DNA of 64,000 nt from Bacteroidota bacterium. Lineage in GTDB: Bacteria; Bacteroidota; Bacteroidia; Sphingobacteriales; Sphingobacteriaceae. Location of the stretch: positions 248,001 through 312,000 of the forward strand of contig JAEXHI010000030.1 of the NCBI GenBank assembly GCA_023450085.1. Reading direction: 5' to 3'. Positions 58,282 to 64,000 of the stretch are shown piece after piece; position 1 is the first letter of the stretch, and each line of letters opens with the position of its first letter. The notes beneath the pieces are model-generated. The model was not told where the DNA came from. It worked only from the letters and a program-made list of their open reading frames with translations, and did no database searches. Made by a program: the position numbers and the translations under genes.

Positions 58282-59517
58282 ATGAACAATATTAATTTAA
58301 TCGATTCTTTTCAGGAGTTTAAGGACTTTAAGAATATCGACCGCCCTACAGTAATTAGTGTATTGGAAGAGGTGTTTCGCAGCATGTTACGTAAAAAATA
58401 CGGAACAGATGAAAACTGCGATGTGATTGTGAACCCAGACAACGGAGATTTGGAGATTTGGAGAACCAGAAAAGTAATGGAAGATGGTTTTTCGGAGGAC
58501 GATGATTTAGAGATTGAACTTGCAGAAGTACATCAGTACGATGCTGATCTGGAAGTTGGCGACGACTATATCGAGCAAATTACCTTAGAAAGTTTTGGAC
58601 GTAGAGCTATTTTAGCTGCTCGCCAAACGTTGGTTTCTAAAGTGTTAGAGCTAGAGAAAGACGAAATTTTCAAGAAATATAAAGATAGAGTTGGTGAGAT
58701 TGTAACTGGTGAAGTTTACCAAGTTTGGAAAAAAGAAACTTTGGTGCTAGATGACGAAGGAAACGAGTTGTTGATGCCTAAAACAGAACAAATCCCTGCT
58801 GACTACTTTAAAAAGGGAGATTCTGTGAAAGCGGTAATCTCAAAAGTAGATATGGTGAATGCCACCCCTAAAATTATTATTTCTAGGGTAGCTCCAGAAT
58901 TCTTACAACGTTTGTTCGAATTAGAGGTTCCAGAGATTTTTGACGGCTTAATTACCATCAAGAAAATTGTTCGTGAACCGGGAGAACGTGCTAAAGTTGC
59001 CGTAGAATCATACGACGATAGAATTGATCCAGTAGGTGCTTGTGTGGGTATGAAAGGTTCTCGTATTCATGGTATCGTAAGAGAGTTGAAAAACGAAAAT
59101 ATCGATGTCATCAACTTTACCAATAATATTTCGTTATATATTCAACGTGCATTAAGTCCTGCAAAAATCACCTCTATTAAATTAGATGATGAGACCAAAC
59201 ATGCTTCAGTATACTTAAAACCAGATCAAGTATCATTAGCAATTGGACGTGGAGGCCATAACATTAAGCTTGCGGGCAAACTAACAGGCTACGAAATCGA
59301 TGTATATCGAGAGGCTGATGAAGAAGATGAGGATGTGGATATCGAAGAATTCTCAGACGAAATAGATAGCTGGATCATTGACGAGTTGAAAGCGATAGGT
59401 CTTGATACTGCAAAAAGCGTATTGTCATTATCTTTAGATGAGCTTGTAAAACGTACAGATCTGGAAGAAGAAACCATTAAAGAAGTAGTTGCTATTCTGA
59501 AATCAGAATTTGAATAA
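58282..59517 (+). CDS. nusA: Transcription termination/antitermination factor NusA
   Basis: A 411-residue RNA polymerase-binding factor affecting pausing, termination and antitermination. N-terminal domain, S1 domain (VGEIVTGEVYQVWKKETLVL), KH1/KH2 (CVGMKGSRIHGIVRELKNE; SLAIGRGGHNIKLAGKLTG) and an acidic C-terminal helical region (ADEEDEDVDIEEFSDEID) without the full AR repeats of enterobacteria. Co-transcribed with rimP (gap of two bases) and infB. Confidence 0.98.
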   Translation: MNNINLIDSFQEFKDFKNIDRPTVISVLEEVFRSMLRKKYGTDENCDVIVNPDNGDLEIWRTRKVMEDGFSEDDDLEIELAEVHQYDADLEVGDDYIEQITLESFGRRAILAARQTLVSKVLELEKDEIFKKYKDRVGEIVTGEVYQVWKKETLVLDDEGNELLMPKTEQIPADYFKKGDSVKAVISKVDMVNATPKIIISRVAPEFLQRLFELEVPEIFDGLITIKKIVREPGERAKVAVESYDDRIDPVGACVGMKGSRIHGIVRELKNENIDVINFTNNISLYIQRALSPAKITSIKLDDETKHASVYLKPDQVSLAIGRGGHNIKLAGKLTGYEIDVYREADEEDEDVDIEEFSDEIDSWIIDELKAIGLDTAKSVLSLSLDELVKRTDLEEETIKEVVAILKSEFE

Positions 59518-59550
59518 ACATCAGATACTTGAATTAATAAGAATAAACGT

Positions 59551-59558
59551 TACTTTTG
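59551..59558 (+). promoter_or_regulatory. Internal -7 promoter box ahead of infB
   Basis: TACTTTTG (TAnnTTTG) lies in the 69-base gap, 28 bases before the infB start, so infB may have an additional promoter within the operon. Confidence 0.55.
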
Positions 59559-59586
59559 TATAATTAGTAAAAAAACAGGATAATAA

Positions 59587-62500
59587 ATGTCAGACGACAA
59601 AACAATAATGTTATTAAAAGCAGCAAAAGAGCTTAACATAGGACTAGCTACCGCGGTAGAGTTCCTTGGTAAGAAGGGCTATGCTGTGGATAATAAGCCC
59701 AATACTAAGCTTTCTGGAGAGATGTATAATGTCTTGTTGAGAGAGTTTCAGGGAGATAAAATAGTTAAAGAGGAGGCTAACCAAATAGTTATTGGCAAAA
59801 TACGTCGTGATGAACCTGAAGTAACAACAGAGAAAGCTCCTGAAACTACAAAAAGAAGTCAGGACTTCGAAAGCGAAGGTGTTTTGATTAAAAACCTTCA
59901 TCAATATACGCCGCCTGTAGAGAAGCCAGCGACGGAAAAACCTGTAGCAGAAAAAGCTGCTGAACCTGAGAAGGTAGTAGAAAAACCTGTGGAAAGCAAG
60001 CCTACTGAAAACGCAGATGAATCTTCATTGCCTGGTGTGAAAGTTATCGGTAAGATTGATCTTAACAATCTGAATCCTAAAAACCGTCAGCCTAAAAAAG
60101 AAGAAGCTCCTGCGCCAGCTCCTAAAGAGGAGAAACCAGTAGCGCCTGTAGCAGCAGCACCTAAGGCCGAAGAAAAGCCAGTAGCACCAGTTAAGGTTGA
60201 AGAGCCTGTAGCAGCAAAGCCAGAACCAGTTAAACCTGTGGAGGAAAAACCTGCTGCACCAGCACCTACGCCAACACCTGCTCCTGCACCAGCGCCAGCT
60301 AAACCCGAAGCGCCAAAAGATGAAGTAATCAAAGCGAGGTCGGTAAAATTATCAGGGCCAAATATTATTGGTAAAATTGAGTTGCCAGTTACTCCTGATA
60401 GAAGAAGCCAACCAGTTGCCTCTTCTAGTGATAGTGAAGCGGCTAGACGTAAGCGTAAACGCAAAAAGACACCTGGAGCCCCTGGTACTGGAGGACATCA
60501 ACAAGGTCAAGCAGGTACAGGTACACCTGGAAATAACCAACAAGGAGGCGGTCAAAGACCACCTTACCAGGGAGGTAACAATCGTCCGGGCGGTGGACAA
60601 GGAGGCGGTTACCAAGGTAATAGAAATAATAACCGTCCAGGTTATCAGGGAAATAGAAATTCGCCGGCTGGCAACACTCCAAAAGAAGAGCCAACGGAAA
60701 AAGAAATACAAGATCAAATTAAGGCAACACTTGCCCGTTTAAGCGGAGCAGGTAAGTCTGGTAAATTTGCTCAAAGAGCTAAGCTTCGTCGTCAAAAAAG
60801 GGATGATGTAGCGCTTTCTGCAGAAGAAGCAGCTTTAGAAGAAGAATTGCAATCGAAGGTGTTGAAAGTAACGGAGTTCGTTACGGCCAATGAATTGGCA
60901 AACATGATAGATGTGCCGGTAACCAAAATTATTGGAACCTGTATGAGCTTAGGAATGTTTGTTTCAATTAACCAACGTTTAGATGCAGAAACATTAACCA
61001 TTGTTGCTGACGAATTCGGTTACGAAGTTCAATTCGTAAAACCAGATGAAGAAGAAGATATCAACATTGAAGAGGTAGATGCAGAAGAAGATTTAAGCCC
61101 AAGAGTTCCTGTGGTAACCATCATGGGACACGTGGATCACGGTAAAACTTCATTACTGGATTATATCCGTAAAGCCAATGTGGTAGCTGGTGAAGCAGGG
61201 GGGATTACGCAACATATCGGTGCTTATAAAGTAACTACCAGTGCTGGAAAGGAAATCACTTTCTTAGATACACCTGGTCACGAAGCCTTTACGGCCATGC
61301 GTGCTCGTGGTGCTAAGGTTGCCGATATTGCGATTATTGTAGTAGCTGCGGATGATGCGGTGATGCCACAAACCAAAGAGGCAATTAACCACGCACAAGC
61401 TGCGGGAGTACCTTTGGTATTTGCATTCACCAAAATTGATAAACCAGGTGCCAACTCTGATAAAATCCGTGAACAGTTATCTGTCATGAACATTTTAGTG
61501 GAGGATTGGGGTGGTAAATATCAGTCACAAGAAATTTCTGGTAAGAGCGGTTTAAATGTTGACTTATTGCTAGACAAAGTATTGTTAGAAGCTGAATTGT
61601 TAGAGCTTAAAGCAAATCCTAATAAACGTGCTACAGGAACTGTTATTGAAGCTACACTTGACAAAGGACGTGGTATTGTTACTACGGTTTTAGTACAAGG
61701 TGGTACTTTAAAGGTTGGAGATCCAATTTTAGCAGGTAGCTATAGCGGAAGAGTAAAAGCATTATTTAACGAGCGTGGTGCTAAAGTAAATGAGGCTGGA
61801 CCATCAGTACCAGTACAGGTACTAGGTATGTCTGGCGCACCTACTGCGGGCGATAGATTTAATGCTTTAGAAAGCGAAGCTGAAGCGAGAGAGATTGCCA
61901 ACAAGCGTTTGCAATTGATGCGTGAACAAGGCTTGCGTACGCAAAAACATATTACCCTTGCAGAGATTGGTCGTCGTTTAGCGATTGGAAACTTTAAAGA
62001 GCTTAACTTGATCATCAAAGGTGACGTGGATGGTTCTATCGAGGCTTTGGCAGATTCACTATTGAAGCTTTCTACCGAAGAGATCCAAATCAATATCATC
62101 AGCAAAGGTGTAGGACAGATTTCAGAATCTGACGTATTGTTAGCTTCTGCTTCTGATGCGATCATCATCGGTTTCCAAGTTCGTCCTTCAGCAGGAGCAC
62201 GTAAATTGGCTGAGCAAGAGCAAATCGATATTCGTTTGTACTCGATCATTTACGATGCGATCAATGAGATTAAAACGGCGATGGAAGGTATGTTGGCTCC
62301 AGAATTTGAAGAGAAAATTGTGGCTAACGTGGAAATCAGAGAGACCTTTAAAATCTCTAAAGTGGGTACCATTGCAGGATGTATGGTATTGGATGGTAAG
62401 ATTACCAGAAATAGCAAAATCCGCATAGTACGTGATGGCGTAGTAATCTACACAGGCGAGCTCGCTTCATTGAAACGCTTTAAAGACGATGTGAAAGAGG

Positions 62501-62607
62501 TTACTAAAGGTTACGAATGTGGTTTGAATATCCAAAACTTTAACAACATTGAGGTTGGAGATATTGTAGAAGCTTACGAACAAGTAGAAGTAAAACGTAA
62601 ACTGTAA
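59587..62607 (+). CDS. infB: Translation initiation factor IF-2
   Basis: A 1006-residue GTPase that places initiator tRNA on the ribosome. N-terminal IF2 domain (LLKAAKELNIGLATAVEFLG), a long low-complexity stretch from about residue 100 to 370 (Pro/Ala/Lys repeats, then Gly/Asn/Gln/Arg-rich GGNNRPGGGQGGGYQGN), the G-domain (IMGHVDHGKTSLLDYIRK, FLDTPGHEAFTAMRARG, FTKIDKPG) and C-terminal domains. The frame opposite the low-complexity part is open by chance. A terminator follows 24 bases after the stop. Confidence 0.98.
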   Translation: MSDDKTIMLLKAAKELNIGLATAVEFLGKKGYAVDNKPNTKLSGEMYNVLLREFQGDKIVKEEANQIVIGKIRRDEPEVTTEKAPETTKRSQDFESEGVLIKNLHQYTPPVEKPATEKPVAEKAAEPEKVVEKPVESKPTENADESSLPGVKVIGKIDLNNLNPKNRQPKKEEAPAPAPKEEKPVAPVAAAPKAEEKPVAPVKVEEPVAAKPEPVKPVEEKPAAPAPTPTPAPAPAPAKPEAPKDEVIKARSVKLSGPNIIGKIELPVTPDRRSQPVASSSDSEAARRKRKRKKTPGAPGTGGHQQGQAGTGTPGNNQQGGGQRPPYQGGNNRPGGGQGGGYQGNRNNNRPGYQGNRNSPAGNTPKEEPTEKEIQDQIKATLARLSGAGKSGKFAQRAKLRRQKRDDVALSAEEAALEEELQSKVLKVTEFVTANELANMIDVPVTKIIGTCMSLGMFVSINQRLDAETLTIVADEFGYEVQFVKPDEEEDINIEEVDAEEDLSPRVPVVTIMGHVDHGKTSLLDYIRKANVVAGEAGGITQHIGAYKVTTSAGKEITFLDTPGHEAFTAMRARGAKVADIAIIVVAADDAVMPQTKEAINHAQAAGVPLVFAFTKIDKPGANSDKIREQLSVMNILVEDWGGKYQSQEISGKSGLNVDLLLDKVLLEAELLELKANPNKRATGTVIEATLDKGRGIVTTVLVQGGTLKVGDPILAGSYSGRVKALFNERGAKVNEAGPSVPVQVLGMSGAPTAGDRFNALESEAEAREIANKRLQLMREQGLRTQKHITLAEIGRRLAIGNFKELNLIIKGDVDGSIEALADSLLKLSTEEIQINIISKGVGQISESDVLLASASDAIIIGFQVRPSAGARKLAEQEQIDIRLYSIIYDAINEIKTAMEGMLAPEFEEKIVANVEIRETFKISKVGTIAGCMVLDGKITRNSKIRIVRDGVVIYTGELASLKRFKDDVKEVTKGYECGLNIQNFNNIEVGDIVEAYEQVEVKRKL

Positions 62608-62630
62608 TGTTTACTGAATTATAAAAGCGC

Positions 62631-62658
62631 AAAGGGGACGAATATTCGTCCCCTTTTT
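62631..62658. terminator. Terminator of the rimP-nusA-infB operon
   Basis: AAGGGGACGAAT / ATTCGTCCCCTT stem with a T run. The stem sequence resembles the leader hairpin ahead of rimP. It also serves the converging XRE gene weakly. Confidence 0.9.
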
Positions 62659-62679
62659 TGTTGAGCGAGAGAGAGGTTG

Positions 62680-62922
62680 TTAAAATAGTTTATAATAGGT
62701 GTATGATTCTGTGATAATGATATGTAAAGGGATTTCATACAGTTCACCAATTTTTTTTAACTGTGAGATGGAAAAATCTATATCGTTGTTTTCCCATTTC
62801 TGATAGGCTTGTCTGCTGATGTTAAGATGATTGGAAACTTTCTCTTGGGAGAGTGAGTTCATACTTCTATATTTTCTTAACATCGAGCCGATATCGATAT
62901 TTAAGGAGAATTGATACTTCAT
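62680..62922 (-). CDS. Small XRE-family HTH regulator
   Basis: An 80-residue protein with a Cro/CI-type helix-turn-helix (IGSMLRKYRSMNSLSQEKVS, then NHLNISRQAYQKWENNDIDF). No additional domain. It resembles stand-alone regulators or antitoxins; no toxin gene is next to it. The 170 bases upstream (62923-63092) show no gene and no clear promoter box. Function unknown. Confidence 0.78.
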   Translation of the reverse strand: MKYQFSLNIDIGSMLRKYRSMNSLSQEKVSNHLNISRQAYQKWENNDIDFSISQLKKIGELYEIPLHIIITESYTYYKLF

Positions 62923-63092
62923 AGTGTAAATGTTTATACAAGAATCCTAAATTCTTATGAAAAAAAAGACAACTGTAGCTTGTCAATTTTTTAGATAGAG
63001 ATTATTAACTTGAAAGGATTTCATGTTAATCAGAAAAAGTAACATCCAATATTATTGGTGCTGTAGAAATTGAAAGGAGAGATTTACTAGGC

Positions 63093-63998
63093 CTATCTAG
63101 ACACAACGAACTTTTTTGTCGTTGTATAAAGACCAGAAGAAGAGGTAATCTTATAAATATAGATACCTGGTGGAAATTGGCTTAAGTCTAACTTTACGAT
63201 ATGTTTCCCTGTATTTAAATATTCATTTACAGGAACTGACATTAATTTCCCTTGTACGGAGTAAATTTTAAGTTCTATCTTATCAGACTCTGGCATTACT
63301 ATATCAATGGAAGTATATCCACTTATGGTAGGGTTTGGATAGTTTTGAGATACCGTAAATTGTAGAAATCTTTCAGCAATTATTCTATTTATCGTATCAA
63401 ATACCACATAGCTAATTAAGCGATATCCCCTAGCGTTTGGATGTACATCATCTTGATAAAGAGAAAAGTCCCTTCTGAAGGCTCTATTTACATCTGCGAG
63501 GTAAATTCCATTTTCTCGGGATATTCTTCTGTATAATGTATTAATTTGACTAATAACGTCATTTATGCGTTTTGATCTTGCGCTGTTTCTGTCGTCAAAA
63601 AACTGGAGGGTAGAAATTATTGGAACCAATTTCTGGGTTAAAGCTGCTTTAATGATCAACCTCATGTTAGCTTCAGTTTCATCAATCAATTGTCTACCTG
63701 CTTCTATTCGTATGGCATCATTTACACCGATCATTATCAAAATGAAGCCGGCTTTTCCAGATATTGCTGCATCTAATCTCGCTAAACTTTGTCCAGTTGT
63801 TTCGCCACCAACACCATATTTTTCAACTTTTATGATTTTGTTGGAATAGCATCTTGTGAAGTTTTGCGTAAGGTACGATTGAAATTCTAAACCTCTTACT
63901 CCCTCTACAGTACTAGCTCCGAAAGTGATAACATTGATACTATCTTTTGAATAATATTGCGCAGATTCTGGACAGCTTACTGCCATTCCCTGTGCTCC
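63093..63998 (-). CDS. T9SS-sorted SGNH/GDSL hydrolase, 5' end outside window
   Basis: The frame is open to the right edge (upstream codons read GAQG before the ATG at 63986), which looks like the end of a signal peptide, so the gene is truncated here. The visible part carries SGNH blocks: ITFGASTVEG (Ser nucleophile), YGVGGETTG, IGVNDAIR, and DDVHPNARGYR (Asp/His). The final 80 residues (FTVSQNYPNPTISGYTSIDI, KIELKIYSVQGK, PPGIYIYKI) form a type A C-terminal sorting domain, so it is exported by the type IX system to the surface. Probable esterase; substrate unknown. Confidence 0.88.
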   Translation of the reverse strand, partial: GAQGMAVSCPESAQYYSKDSINVITFGASTVEGVRGLEFQSYLTQNFTRCYSNKIIKVEKYGVGGETTGQSLARLDAAISGKAGFILIMIGVNDAIRIEAGRQLIDETEANMRLIIKAALTQKLVPIISTLQFFDDRNSARSKRINDVISQINTLYRRISRENGIYLADVNRAFRRDFSLYQDDVHPNARGYRLISYVVFDTINRIIAERFLQFTVSQNYPNPTISGYTSIDIVMPESDKIELKIYSVQGKLMSVPVNEYLNTGKHIVKLDLSQFPPGIYIYKITSSSGLYTTTKKFVVSR

Positions 63999-64000
63999 CG

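Noticed and set aside
60352..60742. Several open frames of about 70-125 codons on both strands inside the low-complexity part of infB
   Set aside because: They exist because the Pro/Ala/Gly-rich repeats lack stops in other frames; no start context or homology supports them.

Overview
The window is a piece of a Bacteroidota chromosome, most likely a Pedobacter or close Sphingobacteriaceae relative. The support is SusC/SusD pairs, a type A T9SS sorting domain, DUF4270, DUF4920 and DUF3078 proteins, Bacteroidota -7 boxes (TAnnTTTG) a short way upstream of many start codons, and the absence of strong Shine-Dalgarno sequences. No rRNA, tRNA, CRISPR array, insertion sequence or prophage was found. 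Genes at both window edges are cut off: an M14 peptidase on the left and a T9SS-sorted SGNH hydrolase on the right.

Layout. 1-16.3 kb is mostly housekeeping and envelope genes: M14 peptidase, FrnE-like oxidoreductase, tail-specific protease, a TPR protein with a stand-alone LuxR-type HTH, YbjQ-like protein, ffh, DUF3078 protein, two tandem glucosaminidase-LysM proteins, an O-methyltransferase, ruvX, and an ECF sigma/anti-sigma/beta-repeat protein cluster. 16.6-37.1 kb is the accessory centrepiece, a polysaccharide utilisation locus (PUL). It has an 11-gene minus-strand operon (phosphodiester glycosidase, FAD oxidoreductase, SusC, SusD, DUF5017-like lipoprotein, DUF5009 acyltransferase-like protein, AmpG-like transporter, two SGNH esterases, DUF4434 protein, GlcNAc 2-epimerase). 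A divergent ROK repressor gene follows, then a second minus-strand operon (unknown secreted protein, CE1-like esterase, GH20 hexosaminidase). 37.2-49.9 kb returns to core functions: DUF4920 protein, radA, rng, a 29-residue basic microprotein, TPR protein, HU-like protein, mutY-ssb, glmS, DUF4270 lipoprotein, a short GT5-like protein, panC and panD. 49.9-57.7 kb holds a TonB-dependent receptor, a membrane AraC regulator, an acyl-CoA dehydrogenase, a small 4-TM protein, a lipoprotein, an MFS transporter and a beta-barrel protein. 57.7-62.7 kb is the rimP-nusA-infB operon, preceded by a terminator-like leader hairpin. The right end has a small XRE regulator and the truncated SGNH hydrolase.

How the PUL could work (inference): surface capture by SusC/SusD and the DUF5017-like lipoprotein; O-deacetylation by the SGNH and CE1-like esterases; release of amino sugars by GH20 and the phosphodiester glycosidase; inner-membrane uptake by the AmpG-like carrier; ManNAc/GlcNAc interconversion by the epimerase; and control by a NagC-type ROK repressor instead of the usual hybrid two-component or ECF systems. 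The enzyme set fits an O-acetylated amino-sugar glycan, possibly one with hexosamine-1-phosphodiester bonds. No sialidase or sialic acid lyase is present in the window.

Intergenic regions carry several short inverted-repeat families. One copy of a REP-like repeat has become the 5' end of an SGNH hydrolase gene in the PUL.
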